This document shows positions 1-9,759 of a DNA stretch of 64,000 nucleotides, piece after piece. Below the pieces are notes generated by a model that had not been told where the DNA came from, made no database searches, and saw only the letters and a program-made list of their open reading frames with translations. The position numbers and the translations under genes are program-made. Position 1 is the stretch's first letter; each line of letters opens with the position of its first letter. Where the stretch lies: assembly GCF_005671395.1 (NCBI RefSeq), contig NZ_CP040428.1, positions 4,030,001 through 4,094,000 on the forward strand, written 5' to 3'. This DNA comes from Jejubacter calystegiae (GTDB lineage Bacteria; Pseudomonadota; Gammaproteobacteria; Enterobacterales; Enterobacteriaceae).

Positions 1-2576
1 GTCTGGCGGTGCTGGATCGCACCAAAGAGCCGGGGGCGCTGGCCGAGCCGCTGCACCTTGACATCATGACCGCGCTGGCGGAAGCGTACAGTAGCGGCGA
101 GCGCGAAACCCTGCCGAAGGTCACTGGCGGGCGTTACGGCCTTTCCTCTAAAGAGTTCGGCCCCGACTGTGCGCTGGCGGTGTTCCGCGAACTGCAAGCC
201 GATCGACCAAAATCGCGCTTTACCGTGGGCATCTATGACGATGTCACCCACCTTTCCCTGCCGCTGACGGCCAGTAACCTGCCGTCTGATGCCCGCCTGT
301 CGGCGCTGTTCTACGGTCTGGGCAGCGACGGCACCGTCTCCGCTACCAAAAACAACATCAAGATTATCGGCAACGCCACCCCGTGGTACGCCCAGGGCTA
401 CTTTGTCTACGATTCCAAAAAGGCCGGTGGCCTGACGGTTTCCCACCTGCGGATCAGCGAACATCCCATTCGTTCGGCTTACCTGGTGGACCAGGCCGAC
501 TTTATCGGCTGCCACCAGCTACAGTTCGTCGATAAATACGCCATGGTGGAACACCTCAAACCGGGCGGTCTGTTCCTGCTGAACACCCCCTATGAGCCCG
601 AAGAGGTGTGGGAGCGCCTGCCCCAGGAAGTCCAGTCGCAACTGCGCGCGAAGAATGCCCGCCTGTGGGTCATTAACGCCACCCGTATCGCCCGCGAATG
701 CCAGCTTGGCGCGCGCATTAATACCGTCATGCAGATGGCCTTCTTCCACCTGACCGGCATTCTGCCGGGCGATAGCGCCCTGCAGGAGCTCCAGGGCGCT
801 ATCGCGAAGAGCTACAGCAGCAAAGGTCAGGAGCTGGTAGAGCGCAACTGGCAGGCGCTGGCGCTGGCACGGGAATCCCTGAGTCAGGTAACCCTGGGTG
901 AAGTGCTGGATAACAGCCACCATATGCCGCCGGTAGTGGCCGATGCCGCGCCGGACTTTGTCAAAACCGTTACCGCCGCCATGCTGGCGGGCCTGGGGGA
1001 TGCGCTGCCGGTTTCCGCCCTGCCGCCGGACGGCACCTGGCCGGTGGGCACCACCCGCTGGGAAAAACGCAATATTGCCGACGAGATCCCCATCTGGAAG
1101 CCGGATATCTGCACTCAGTGTAATCACTGCGTGGCCGCCTGCCCCCATGCCGCTATCCGCGCCAAAGTGGTAGCGCCCGGGGAAATGGAAAGCGCACCCG
1201 ACTCGCTCCAGTCGCTGGATGTGAAGTCCCGGGATATGCGCGGTCAGAAATATGTGCTGCAGGTGGCGCCGGAAGACTGCACCGGCTGTAACCTGTGCGT
1301 GGAAGTGTGCCCGGCCAAAGACCGCCAGAACCCGGAAATCAAAGCCATCAATATGATGTCGCGTCTGGATCACGTCGAGGAAGAAAAGGCCAACTACGAC
1401 TTCTTCCTCAGTCTGCCGGAAATCGACCGTAGCAAGCTGGAACGTATTGATATCCGCACCTCCCAGTTAATCACCCCGCTGTTTGAATACTCCGGCGCCT
1501 GCTCTGGCTGTGGTGAGACGCCCTACATCAAGCTGCTGACCCAGCTTTACGGCGATCGGATGATGGTGGCTAACGCGACCGGCTGTTCGTCAATTTACGG
1601 CGGCAACCTGCCCTCTACCCCCTGGACCACCGATGAACACGGCCGTGGCCCGGCCTGGGCTAACTCGCTGTTCGAAGATAACGCCGAGTTCGGGCTGGGC
1701 TTCCGCCTGACCGCCAATCAACATGCGGATCGGGTCCGGCGCCTGTTGACCCAACTGGCGGATCGGCTTCCCGCGCAACTGGTGGAACAGCTGAACGCTG
1801 AGGCTGAAATTCCCGAGCGCCGCGAGCAGATAGCCGCCCTGCGCCAGGCGCTGGCGGACATCGACTCCCCGCTGGCGCGCCAACTGGCGACTGATGCCGA
1901 TGCCCTGGTGGCAAAATCCATCTGGCTTATCGGCGGCGACGGCTGGGCCTATGATATTGGCTACGGCGGCCTGGATCACGTGCTGAGTCTGAGCGAAAAC
2001 GTCAACGTGCTGGTACTGGATACCCAGTGCTACGCCAACACCGGCGGTCAGGCTTCTAAGGCGACCCCGTTGGGTGCGGTAATGAAATTTGCCGAACAGG
2101 GCAAGCGCAAGGCGCGTAAGGATCTGGGGGTGAATGTGATGATGTACGGTCACGTCTACGTTGCGCAGATAGCGCTGGGCGCCCAGCTTAACCAGGCCGT
2201 GAAAGCGCTACAGGAGGCCGAAGCCTACGATGGCCCGTCGCTGGTCATCGCCTACAGCCCCTGCGTGGAGCACGGCTACGATCTGGCCCTGAGCCACGAT
2301 CAGATGCGCCAGTTGACCGCCACCGGCTTCTGGCCGCTCTATCGCTTTGATCCACGCCGCGCCGACCAGGGAAAACTGCCGCTCTCGCTGGATTCCCGCC
2401 CGCCGTCAGACGCGCTGGCCGAAACACTGCTTAACGAGCAGCGCTTCCGGCGCCTGAACGTCAGCCAGCCGGAAGTGGCGGAACAGCTCTGGCAAGAGGC
2501 CGCCAGCGATCTGCAACGCCACTACGACTTCCTGGCGATGCTGGCCGGTAAGCAGCAGAGTAAAGCCAGCGAGTAA
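1..2576 (+). CDS. nifJ: Pyruvate:flavodoxin/ferredoxin oxidoreductase, 3' part (window edge)
   Basis: This is the C-terminal ~857 residues of a NifJ/YdbK-type enzyme that oxidatively decarboxylates pyruvate to acetyl-CoA and passes electrons to flavodoxin or ferredoxin. The frame is open from the first bases, so roughly 320 N-terminal residues of the usual ~1170 lie outside the window. Two ferredoxin-type clusters are visible, CTQCNHCVAACP near 1109 and CTGCNLCVEVCP near 1279. A third cysteine site (CSGCGET) near 1501 and the thiamine-diphosphate segment GDGWAYDIGYGG near 1936 are also present. The protein ends normally and is followed by a hairpin terminator. It is transcribed separately from the convergent LysR gene downstream. 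Confidence 0.95.
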   Translation, partial: LAVLDRTKEPGALAEPLHLDIMTALAEAYSSGERETLPKVTGGRYGLSSKEFGPDCALAVFRELQADRPKSRFTVGIYDDVTHLSLPLTASNLPSDARLSALFYGLGSDGTVSATKNNIKIIGNATPWYAQGYFVYDSKKAGGLTVSHLRISEHPIRSAYLVDQADFIGCHQLQFVDKYAMVEHLKPGGLFLLNTPYEPEEVWERLPQEVQSQLRAKNARLWVINATRIARECQLGARINTVMQMAFFHLTGILPGDSALQELQGAIAKSYSSKGQELVERNWQALALARESLSQVTLGEVLDNSHHMPPVVADAAPDFVKTVTAAMLAGLGDALPVSALPPDGTWPVGTTRWEKRNIADEIPIWKPDICTQCNHCVAACPHAAIRAKVVAPGEMESAPDSLQSLDVKSRDMRGQKYVLQVAPEDCTGCNLCVEVCPAKDRQNPEIKAINMMSRLDHVEEEKANYDFFLSLPEIDRSKLERIDIRTSQLITPLFEYSGACSGCGETPYIKLLTQLYGDRMMVANATGCSSIYGGNLPSTPWTTDEHGRGPAWANSLFEDNAEFGLGFRLTANQHADRVRRLLTQLADRLPAQLVEQLNAEAEIPERREQIAALRQALADIDSPLARQLATDADALVAKSIWLIGGDGWAYDIGYGGLDHVLSLSENVNVLVLDTQCYANTGGQASKATPLGAVMKFAEQGKRKARKDLGVNVMMYGHVYVAQIALGAQLNQAVKALQEAEAYDGPSLVIAYSPCVEHGYDLALSHDQMRQLTATGFWPLYRFDPRRADQGKLPLSLDSRPPSDALAETLLNEQRFRRLNVSQPEVAEQLWQEAASDLQRHYDFLAMLAGKQQSKASE

Positions 2577-2584
2577 CTCCCTCC

Positions 2585-2608
2585 AACCCCGCTTTCCGGC
2601 GGGGTTTT
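2585..2608 (+). terminator. Intrinsic terminator of nifJ
   Basis: A GC stem (AACCCCGC / GCGGGGTT) with a short loop is followed by T residues. It starts 9 bp after the nifJ stop and overlaps the end of the convergent LysR gene, so it may act on both. Confidence 0.75.
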
Positions 2609-3566
2609 ACTTTTCCGCCAGCGCGCCTTCCGCCTCTTTCTCTGGCTCCAGCAACAGCGCCATAAACTCCCGGGCGATCCCGGTGAGCGATTCGCCGCGC
2701 CTTGTCAGTACGCCATATTCCTGAGGCGCCAGCCGTAGATCGGTATTCAGCACGCTCAACAGCCCCCCGTGCAGGTGGGCGGCGGCCATAGCTTCCGGCA
2801 GCATGCCGATCATCGGTCCGCCCTGCAGCACCTGCAGGAAAGTCTGCATCGAGATAGTTTCAACGGTATTGTGTGGCGTGGCGACCCCGGCTGCGGCAAA
2901 GGCCTCTTCCATCTGGCGACGGATTGGCGTTCCCTGGGGGTAGAGGATCCACGGCCATGCCAGCAGTTCCCCCAGACTGTAGCGCTGAGTCTGCCCGGCC
3001 AGCGGATGGCGACAATTCACCACCAGGCAGAACGGCTCCGGCCCCATCGGGCGGAAGTCGAACAGCTGTAGTTGCTGGGGTTCGGTAAAGCGACCGATAG
3101 CCAGATCCAGAGTTCGGGCCTTTAACATTTCCATCAGATGGTCGCTGGTCTGTTCCACCACCTCCAGCGACAGCAACGGCCAGCGTTTTTTAATTCTGAC
3201 GATAGCCTGGGGCAGCGCCACCGCCGTGGCGGCAAAGATTCCCCCCACCCGCAGATGGCCGTGGCCGCCAGCCCGCAGGCTGTCGATACGCGCCACAAAT
3301 CCCCGGGCATCGTTAAGCGCAATCTGCGCGTAACGCACCACCTCACTGCCCAGCGCCGTGGGGGGCATGCTACGCGGCAGGCGTTCGAACAGAGGAAAGC
3401 CGAACTGATTTTCGATCTCCCTGAGCATTTTACTGAGGGCGGGCTGGCTCAGGCTCATCTGCTCTGCCGCCAGATGCATATTCCCGGTGCGCCCAAGAGT
3501 ATCGATCAGCAACAGATGGCGGAACTTCAGCCAGTGACAAAAGCTGGTAAACGAGATTTCAGACAT
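2607..3566 (-). CDS. LysR-family regulator of the aldonate operon
   Basis: A 319-residue LysR-type regulator with an N-terminal winged helix-turn-helix (about residues 15-75, with the SQPALSKMLREIE segment typical of GbpR/GalR-like members) and a C-terminal effector-binding domain. I chose the ATG at 3566 (MSEISF) because family proteins begin close to the HTH; an upstream in-frame extension to 3665 runs through the intergenic region. It is divergent from the AraD1 gene at 3681, the usual arrangement for a LysR activator and its target. The ligand is probably the sugar acid or a pathway intermediate; this is inference from position. Confidence 0.85.
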   Translation of the reverse strand: MSEISFTSFCHWLKFRHLLLIDTLGRTGNMHLAAEQMSLSQPALSKMLREIENQFGFPLFERLPRSMPPTALGSEVVRYAQIALNDARGFVARIDSLRAGGHGHLRVGGIFAATAVALPQAIVRIKKRWPLLSLEVVEQTSDHLMEMLKARTLDLAIGRFTEPQQLQLFDFRPMGPEPFCLVVNCRHPLAGQTQRYSLGELLAWPWILYPQGTPIRRQMEEAFAAAGVATPHNTVETISMQTFLQVLQGGPMIGMLPEAMAAAHLHGGLLSVLNTDLRLAPQEYGVLTRRGESLTGIAREFMALLLEPEKEAEGALAEK

Positions 3567-3596
3567 AGCGCGCCCTTTAAAGACCGATAACGCCTG

Positions 3597-3608
3597 GTTA
3601 TCGATAAC
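3597..3608. promoter_or_regulatory. Candidate LysR operator palindrome
   Basis: GTTATCGATAAC is a perfect 12-bp palindrome in the 114-bp divergent intergenic region between the LysR gene and the araD1 operon. LysR proteins usually bind dyads of this kind. There is no experimental support. Confidence 0.4.
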
Positions 3609-3680
3609 TGAATGAATGCCATTGGAGTTTATTCCCCGCGCCGCATAACGTGGCGATAACAACAATGAGGAGAAACTCCC

Positions 3681-4856
3681 ATGACCATCGCTCTGAACCC
3701 TGCAAACACCCTGCCCGAAGACGGAACCCGCGGCTGCCTGATTGGCCGCGCCTGGGTTCCCGGCGCCTGCCCCGGTCCTTCACCGGTGGTGATTCGCGGC
3801 GACGACGTCTTCGATATTTCGCAACAGGCTGCCACCGTCGCCGGACTTCTGGAACTGGAAAGCCCCGGGGATGTGATACGCCAGACAAAGGGACGCCGTA
3901 TCGGCTCACTTTGTGAGCTACTGGACAACAGCGGCGACACGCCGGACCCCGAACGCCCTTATCTGCTTTCCCCTGTCGATCTCCAGGTGATTAAGGCCGC
4001 CGGCGTCACCTTCGTCGACAGCATGCTGGAGCGGGTGATCGAAGAACAGGCCGCCGGTGACGGCGAACTGGCCAGCGGCCTGCGAGCCCGCATTTACGAT
4101 CTGACCGGTCCGGATCTACGGGCGGTAAAACCCGGATCCGAACGGGCCGCCGCCCTGAAGCAGTTACTGATCGAACGCGGGCTGTGGTCCCAGTACCTGG
4201 AAGTCGGCATTGGCCCTGACGCCGAAATCTTTACCAAGGCGCCAGTGCTGGCAAGCGTCGGCAGCGGTGCTTCCATCGGTATTCATCCCCACTCAAGCTG
4301 GAATAATCCGGAGCCTGAAGTGGTGTTGCTGGTCAACAGCCGCGGCCAGATTCAGGGCGCGACCCTCGGCAACGACGTCAACCTGCGCGATTTCGAAGGT
4401 CGCAGCGCCCTGCTGCTAAGCAAGGCCAAGGACAACAACGCCTCCTGCGCTATCGGCCCCTTTATTCGCCTGTTCGACGAAAGCTTTACCCTGGACCATT
4501 TGCGCAACTGCGAGGTAGAGCTCAGGGTTGAGGGCGATGAAGGCTTCCAGATGCACGGCCTGAGCGCCATGAGCGCCATCAGTCGCGATCCCGAAGATCT
4601 GGTCAGCCAGACCCTGAATGCCAGTCACCAGTATCCCGACGGCTTCGCACTGTTCCTGGGGACTCTGTTCGCCCCCACCCAGGACCGGGATCGCCCCGGC
4701 GCCGGTTTTACCCACCGCCCCGGCGATGCCGTCACCATTAGCACCCCGATGCTGGGCGCCCTGCGCAATCGGGTCACCACCAGCGATCAAGCACCGCCCT
4801 GGACCTTCGGTCTGCGCGCGCTGTTTGACAACCTGAGCCGGCGCCGCCTGCTGTAA
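3681..4856 (+). CDS. AraD1/GguC-type FAH-superfamily 2-keto-3-deoxypentonate dehydratase
   Basis: A 391-residue fumarylacetoacetate-hydrolase-superfamily protein of the AraD1 (GguC) type. Known family members dehydrate 2-keto-3-deoxy-pentonates to 2-oxoglutarate semialdehyde. The segment NPEPEVVLLV near residues 211-220 carries the glutamate pair of the metal site, and NDVNLRDFEG follows shortly after. The start has a good ribosome site (GAGGAG, 8-9 bp upstream). It is the first gene of a four-gene operon with a transporter, an IlvD/Edd dehydratase and an aldehyde dehydrogenase, which fits the middle step of a Weimberg-type pathway. The exact sugar acid (arabonate, xylonate or other) cannot be told from sequence alone. 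Confidence 0.8.
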   Translation: MTIALNPANTLPEDGTRGCLIGRAWVPGACPGPSPVVIRGDDVFDISQQAATVAGLLELESPGDVIRQTKGRRIGSLCELLDNSGDTPDPERPYLLSPVDLQVIKAAGVTFVDSMLERVIEEQAAGDGELASGLRARIYDLTGPDLRAVKPGSERAAALKQLLIERGLWSQYLEVGIGPDAEIFTKAPVLASVGSGASIGIHPHSSWNNPEPEVVLLVNSRGQIQGATLGNDVNLRDFEGRSALLLSKAKDNNASCAIGPFIRLFDESFTLDHLRNCEVELRVEGDEGFQMHGLSAMSAISRDPEDLVSQTLNASHQYPDGFALFLGTLFAPTQDRDRPGAGFTHRPGDAVTISTPMLGALRNRVTTSDQAPPWTFGLRALFDNLSRRRLL

Positions 4857-4910
4857 TGCCCGCCATCCTGAATTCACGCTGTAACGGCAATCCCAATGGA
4901 GGAGCATGCT

Positions 4911-6305
4911 ATGCGTGTACAGAATCATTCCACTTCGCCCGATCCGCGTCAGTTGCGGCGGGCGATCTTTACCGGCGCCGTCGGCAGTGCGCTGGAGTAT
5001 TACGATTTCGCGATTTATGGACTGGCTTCGGCGCTGGTCTTCGGCCATATCTTCTTCCCCTCACTGGGAGTCACCGGTGCCCTGCTGGCAAGTTTCGCCA
5101 CCTACGGCGCCGGGTTTCTGGCGCGGCCTTTCGGCGGACTGTTTTTCGGATCGCTCGGGGATCGCAAGGGTCGTAAGCTGGTATTGCTTATCACCATCGG
5201 GCTGATGGGGGTTGCCACTACGCTTATCGGCCTGCTGCCCGCCGGGCCACTGGGTGCCGTGCTGCTGGTTGCCCTGCGGCTGCTTCAGGGCTTTGGTGCC
5301 GGTGCCGAACAGTCTGGCGCTGCCACCCTGATGGCTGAGCTGGCCCCCCCAAAACGCCGCGGCTGGTATGCGGCGCTGCCGTTTATCGGGGTCTTTTCCG
5401 GGCTGGCGCTGGCGACTATCACCTTTCGGGTGATGCAGTTGCTGCTGACCGAACAGCAGATCCTGAGCTGGGGCTGGCGTATTCCGTTCCTGCTGAGCGT
5501 GGTGCTGATTGCCGTCGCCATCTGGGTACGCTTAAGGTTGAAAGAGAGCCCGGTGTTTAAGACCCTGGAAACTCAGCAGCAGGTGGTTAAAGCACCCATG
5601 CGGGCCGTGCTGCGCGATGCGCGACGCCCGCTGGCCGCTACCATCCTGATGCGCATGGCGGAAACCGGCAGCTCCACCCTCTATGCCACGGTTTCCATCG
5701 CCTTTCTGACCGGTTATGCCGCCACCCAGGCCCAACAAAGTGCCGCTTTTGCGCAAATCGGCACCAATGCCGTGCTGCTGGCAAGCGTGGCGAGCGTTAT
5801 CACCACTCCACTGTTCGGCGCGCTTTCGGACAGAGTGGGTCGACTGCGGGTCTATCGTGCCGGAGCACTGTTCTGCATGCTCTGGGCCTTCCCGGCCTGG
5901 ATGATGATCGCCAGCGGCAATCCCTGGCTTATCACCCTGGCGATTGTCGGCGGTTTCGCTATCGGCGCTAACAGTATGCTCGGCGCCCAGTGTGCCCACT
6001 TCACCGAGCTGTTCGGCAACCGCTATCGCTACTCCGGCGTGGCCCTTTCCCGCGAAGTCGGCGCCCTGCTTTCTGGGGGACTCGCGCCGCTACTCGGGAT
6101 CTGGCTCACAGGACTGGCCGACGGCGCCCCCTGGGTGCTGGCCACATACACTATTGTTCTGGGGGGCATTACGCTTGCCGGTAGCTGGCTTTCCGTAGAA
6201 ACCCGTGGCCGCGATCTGACGCTGCTTCAGGATGCCGTCGGCCAGCCGCCCCGCCATCGCGCCCCGGGCGCCATACTAATAAGAGAGAATAAACATGAAG
6301 GATAA
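4911..6305 (+). CDS. MHS-type major facilitator transporter, probable sugar-acid importer
   Basis: A 464-residue, about 12-helix major facilitator protein. The GSALEYYDFAIYG segment near residues 25-40 and the GDRKGRK loop between helices 2 and 3 place it in the metabolite:H+ symporter (MHS) family with KgtP, ShiA and ProP. I prefer the ATG at 4911, which follows GGAGGAG at normal spacing, over the in-frame ATG at 4896 that contains this ribosome site. Its 3' end overlaps the start of the dehydratase gene by 11 bp, indicating translational coupling. The operon lacks a sugar dehydrogenase and a lactonase, so the imported substrate is most simply an aldonic acid rather than the free sugar. Confidence 0.85.
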   Translation: MRVQNHSTSPDPRQLRRAIFTGAVGSALEYYDFAIYGLASALVFGHIFFPSLGVTGALLASFATYGAGFLARPFGGLFFGSLGDRKGRKLVLLITIGLMGVATTLIGLLPAGPLGAVLLVALRLLQGFGAGAEQSGAATLMAELAPPKRRGWYAALPFIGVFSGLALATITFRVMQLLLTEQQILSWGWRIPFLLSVVLIAVAIWVRLRLKESPVFKTLETQQQVVKAPMRAVLRDARRPLAATILMRMAETGSSTLYATVSIAFLTGYAATQAQQSAAFAQIGTNAVLLASVASVITTPLFGALSDRVGRLRVYRAGALFCMLWAFPAWMMIASGNPWLITLAIVGGFAIGANSMLGAQCAHFTELFGNRYRYSGVALSREVGALLSGGLAPLLGIWLTGLADGAPWVLATYTIVLGGITLAGSWLSVETRGRDLTLLQDAVGQPPRHRAPGAILIRENKHEG

Positions 6306-8079
6306 ACCGGTACCCACACTGCGCAGCCAGCGCTGGTTCGACGACCCTGACCATGCCGATATGACGGCGCTCTACGTCGAACGCTATATGAATTATGGAC
6401 TGACCCGCGAAGAGCTACAGTCCGGGCGCCCGATTATCGGCATCGCCCAGACCGGCAGCGATCTGACCCCCTGTAACCGCCACCATCAGGCGCTGGCGGA
6501 GCGGGTAAAGGCCGGTATTCGCGATGCCGGTGGCATTCCCATGGAATTCCCGGTTCACCCTATCGCCGAACAGAGCCGTCGCCCTACTGCGGCGCTGGAT
6601 CGCAACCTGGCCTATCTTGGGCTGGTGGAGATCCTGCACGGCTATCCGCTGGACGGTGTGGTGCTGACCACCGGCTGCGATAAGACCACTCCCGCCTGCC
6701 TGATGGCCGCCGCCACCACCGATCTGCCCGCTATTGTGCTTTCCGGCGGACCGATGCTCGACGGTCACTATAAGGGGGAGCTGATTGGCTCCGGCACCGT
6801 TATCTGGCACGCCCGTAACCTGCTGGCTACCGGTGAGATTGACTACGAAGGCTTTATGGAGCTGACCACCGCCTCTTCGCCTTCCATCGGCCACTGCAAC
6901 ACCATGGGTACGGCGCTTTCGATGAACGCGCTGGCCGAAGCGCTGGGTATGTCGTTGCCGGGCTGTGCCAGTATTCCGGCTCCCTATCGCGAACGCGGGC
7001 AAATGGCTTATCGCACCGGTAAACGCATCTGCCAGATGGTGTTGGACGATCTGCGTCCTTCGAAGATTCTGACCAAAGCGGCGTTCGAAAACGCCATTAC
7101 CGTGGCATCGGCGCTGGGAGCGTCCAGCAACTGTCCGCCGCACCTGATCGCCATCGCCCGTCATGCCGGCATTGAACTGAGCCTGGATGACTGGCAGCGG
7201 GTGGGCGAAGCGGTGCCGCTGCTGGTGGACTGTATGCCCGCCGGGCGTTACCTGGGAGAAGGCTTTCACCGGGCCGGAGGGGTTCCGGCGGTTCTGCACG
7301 AATTGCAGAAAGTCGGACGCATTAACGAATCCTGCCTGACCGTGAGCGGTCAGGCCATCGGCGAGATAGCCCGGGAGTCCGGCAACCACAACCCGGATGT
7401 GATTCACGACTGGGAAAATCCGCTCAAACACCGGGCCGGATTTATCGTCCTGAGCGGTAACTTCTTCGACAGCGCCATCATGAAGATGTCGGTGGTGGGC
7501 GACGAATTCCGTAAGACATGGCTCAGCGAACCCGGAGAGGAAAACTGCTTCGAAGCCCGGGCCATTGTGTTCGACGGACCGGAGGATTATCACGCCCGGA
7601 TTAACGATCCCGAACTGGCTATCGACGCCCGATCGATTCTGGTGATTCGCGGCGCTGGTACTGTCGGCTACCCCGGCAGCGCCGAGGTGGTCAATATGGC
7701 CCCGCCGACCAACCTGCTGAAACAGGGCGTAACCTCGCTGCCCTGCCTGGGGGACGGGCGCCAGAGCGGCACCTCCGCCAGCCCGTCGATCCTCAATATG
7801 TCGCCGGAAGCCGCCGTCGGTGGCGGGCTGGCGCTGTTGGAGACCAACGACCGTCTGCGGGTGGACCTTAACCAGCGCCGGGTCGACCTATTGATTGACG
7901 ATGCCGAAATGGAACGTCGCCGGGCGGCCTGGAAGCCTTCGCTTCCGCCTTCCCAAACGCCGTGGCAGGAAATTTACCGCAGCATGGTCGGCCAGCTTTC
8001 CACCGGTGGCTGCCTGGAACCTGCCACCCTTTATCTGCGGGTCGTTAATGACGACAACTTACCCCGACATTCACACTAA
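6295..8079 (+). CDS. IlvD/Edd-family aldonate (pentonate) dehydratase
   Basis: A 594-residue dehydratase of the IlvD/Edd family. Three cysteines expected to hold a [2Fe-2S] cluster are visible in SDLTPCNRHH (about residue 60), TTGCDKTTPA (about 128) and IGHCNTMGTA (about 201). The C-terminal GDGRQSGTSASPSI motif is also present. Sequence and length are closer to L-arabonate / D-xylonate dehydratases than to dihydroxy-acid or phosphogluconate dehydratase. The predicted reaction is aldonate to 2-keto-3-deoxyaldonate, which would feed the AraD1 enzyme encoded two genes upstream. The substrate assignment is inference from neighbours. Confidence 0.85.
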   Translation: MKDKPVPTLRSQRWFDDPDHADMTALYVERYMNYGLTREELQSGRPIIGIAQTGSDLTPCNRHHQALAERVKAGIRDAGGIPMEFPVHPIAEQSRRPTAALDRNLAYLGLVEILHGYPLDGVVLTTGCDKTTPACLMAAATTDLPAIVLSGGPMLDGHYKGELIGSGTVIWHARNLLATGEIDYEGFMELTTASSPSIGHCNTMGTALSMNALAEALGMSLPGCASIPAPYRERGQMAYRTGKRICQMVLDDLRPSKILTKAAFENAITVASALGASSNCPPHLIAIARHAGIELSLDDWQRVGEAVPLLVDCMPAGRYLGEGFHRAGGVPAVLHELQKVGRINESCLTVSGQAIGEIARESGNHNPDVIHDWENPLKHRAGFIVLSGNFFDSAIMKMSVVGDEFRKTWLSEPGEENCFEARAIVFDGPEDYHARINDPELAIDARSILVIRGAGTVGYPGSAEVVNMAPPTNLLKQGVTSLPCLGDGRQSGTSASPSILNMSPEAAVGGGLALLETNDRLRVDLNQRRVDLLIDDAEMERRRAAWKPSLPPSQTPWQEIYRSMVGQLSTGGCLEPATLYLRVVNDDNLPRHSH

Positions 8080-8096
8080 AAGATGAGTATTCCGTC

Positions 8097-9677
8097 ATGA
8101 AGATTACCGGTTACAACTTTATTGGCTCAGAACGCAGCGCCCAGGGCGATACGGTGCTGGAAAGCCTGGACGCGACCAGCGGCGAAGCGCTGCCGTGGCG
8201 TTTTTATCAGGCCACCGAACAGGAAGCCGCCACGGCCTGTGAAGCGGCCCGCAACGCGTTTACCGCCTACAGTCGTCTGGCGCCGGAACAGCGGGCCCGT
8301 TTTCTGGAAGCCATCGCCGACGAGCTGGATGCCCTGGACGATGAGTTTCTGACGCTTGCCAGTCGGGAGACCGCCCTTCCCGTAGCCCGGCTACGCGGCG
8401 AACGGGGGCGCACCAGCGGCCAGATGCGGCTGTTTGCCACCGTACTGCGGCGCGGCGACTATCTTGGCGCACGTATCGATACGGCATTGCCGGACCGACA
8501 GCCGTTACCGCGCTCCGATCTGCGCCAGGCGCGGCTCGGCGTGGGGCCGGTAGCCGTCTTTGGCGCCAGCAACTTCCCGCTGGCGTTCTCTACCGCCGGG
8601 GGCGATACCGCCGCCGCGCTGGCGGCGGGCTGTCCGGTGGTGTTTAAGGCTCACACCGGTCATATGGCAACAGCGGAATACGTTGCCGACGCCATCGCCC
8701 GCGCCGCCCGCCAGACCGGTATGCCAGAAGGCGTGTTCAGCATGATATACGGCACCACCATCGGCGAAGTGCTGGTCAGACATCCGGCAATTCAGGCGGT
8801 GGGCTTTACCGGTTCGCTGCGCGGCGGTCGGGCCATTTTCGATATGGCGGCCAGCCGACCACAGCCGATCCCGGTTTTTGCCGAAATGAGCAGCATCAAC
8901 CCTATCGTCCTGCTGCCAGAAGCCCTGCGCCGCCGCGGCCCGCAGATAGCCCGGGAGCTGGCGGATTCCGTGGTGCTGGGCTGCGGCCAGTTCTGTACCA
9001 ATCCGGGACTGATTGTCGGCGTGGCAGGCCCGGAATACACCGAATTCCTGGCGGCGCTGCGCGATGAAATAGCCAGCCGCCCGGCGCAGGTGATGCTGAA
9101 TGCCGGGATCCTGCAACACTATCGCCAGGGGTTGAACCGACTGAGCCAGCATCCACAGATTGAAACGCTTGCCGGTGAAGCGCGCGATGATAATCAGGCA
9201 TCCCCATGGCTGTTTAAGGCTGATGCCACACTGCTGGCTAACGGCGATGAGCTGTTACAGGAAGAGGTGTTCGGCCCGGCTACCGTGGCGGTGGAGGCCA
9301 GTAGCGCCCAGGGGTTACATCAGGCGCTACTGGGAATGCATGGCCAGCTCACCGCAACGCTAATTGCCGAGCCGGACGATTTGCGCGACTGTCAGGCGCT
9401 GGTGAGCCTGCTGGAAGAGAAAGCCGGTCGCCTGTTGCTTAACGGCTATCCTACCGGCGTGGAGGTGTGTGATGCCATGGTGCACGGTGGCCCCTGGCCT
9501 GCCACCTCGGACGCGCGCGGTACTTCGGTCGGAACCCTCGCTATCGACCGCTTCCTGCGCCCGATCTGCTATCAGGACTATCCCCAGGCGCTGCTGCCGG
9601 ATGCCCTGAAAGACGCAAATCCGTTGGGTATCACCCGGCTGGTGAACGGCGTTAACACCCGCGAACCGCTACGCTAA
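8097..9677 (+). CDS. 2-oxoglutarate-semialdehyde-type aldehyde dehydrogenase
   Basis: A 526-residue NAD(P)-dependent aldehyde dehydrogenase of the subgroup that contains 2-oxoglutarate semialdehyde dehydrogenases of pentose and aldarate breakdown. The nucleotide-binding segment FGASNFPLAFS, the general base in FAEMSSINP (about residue 263) and the catalytic cysteine in GCGQFCTNPG (about residue 300) are all visible. The gene starts 17 bp after the dehydratase and is the last gene of the operon. It would produce 2-oxoglutarate, so the pathway enters the TCA cycle without phosphorylated sugar intermediates. Confidence 0.87.
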   Translation: MKITGYNFIGSERSAQGDTVLESLDATSGEALPWRFYQATEQEAATACEAARNAFTAYSRLAPEQRARFLEAIADELDALDDEFLTLASRETALPVARLRGERGRTSGQMRLFATVLRRGDYLGARIDTALPDRQPLPRSDLRQARLGVGPVAVFGASNFPLAFSTAGGDTAAALAAGCPVVFKAHTGHMATAEYVADAIARAARQTGMPEGVFSMIYGTTIGEVLVRHPAIQAVGFTGSLRGGRAIFDMAASRPQPIPVFAEMSSINPIVLLPEALRRRGPQIARELADSVVLGCGQFCTNPGLIVGVAGPEYTEFLAALRDEIASRPAQVMLNAGILQHYRQGLNRLSQHPQIETLAGEARDDNQASPWLFKADATLLANGDELLQEEVFGPATVAVEASSAQGLHQALLGMHGQLTATLIAEPDDLRDCQALVSLLEEKAGRLLLNGYPTGVEVCDAMVHGGPWPATSDARGTSVGTLAIDRFLRPICYQDYPQALLPDALKDANPLGITRLVNGVNTREPLR

Positions 9678-9759
9678 ATGACGCCTGTGCCGGGGGGATA
9701 GTTTTATCCCTCCGGGCTGTGTTACAAATGCTTTAGCACAGCCACCAACGGAGCACAGC

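Noticed and set aside
6415-7593. 392-codon frame antisense to the dehydratase gene
   Set aside because: It is a shadow of the IlvD/Edd gene with no family pattern and no ribosome site.
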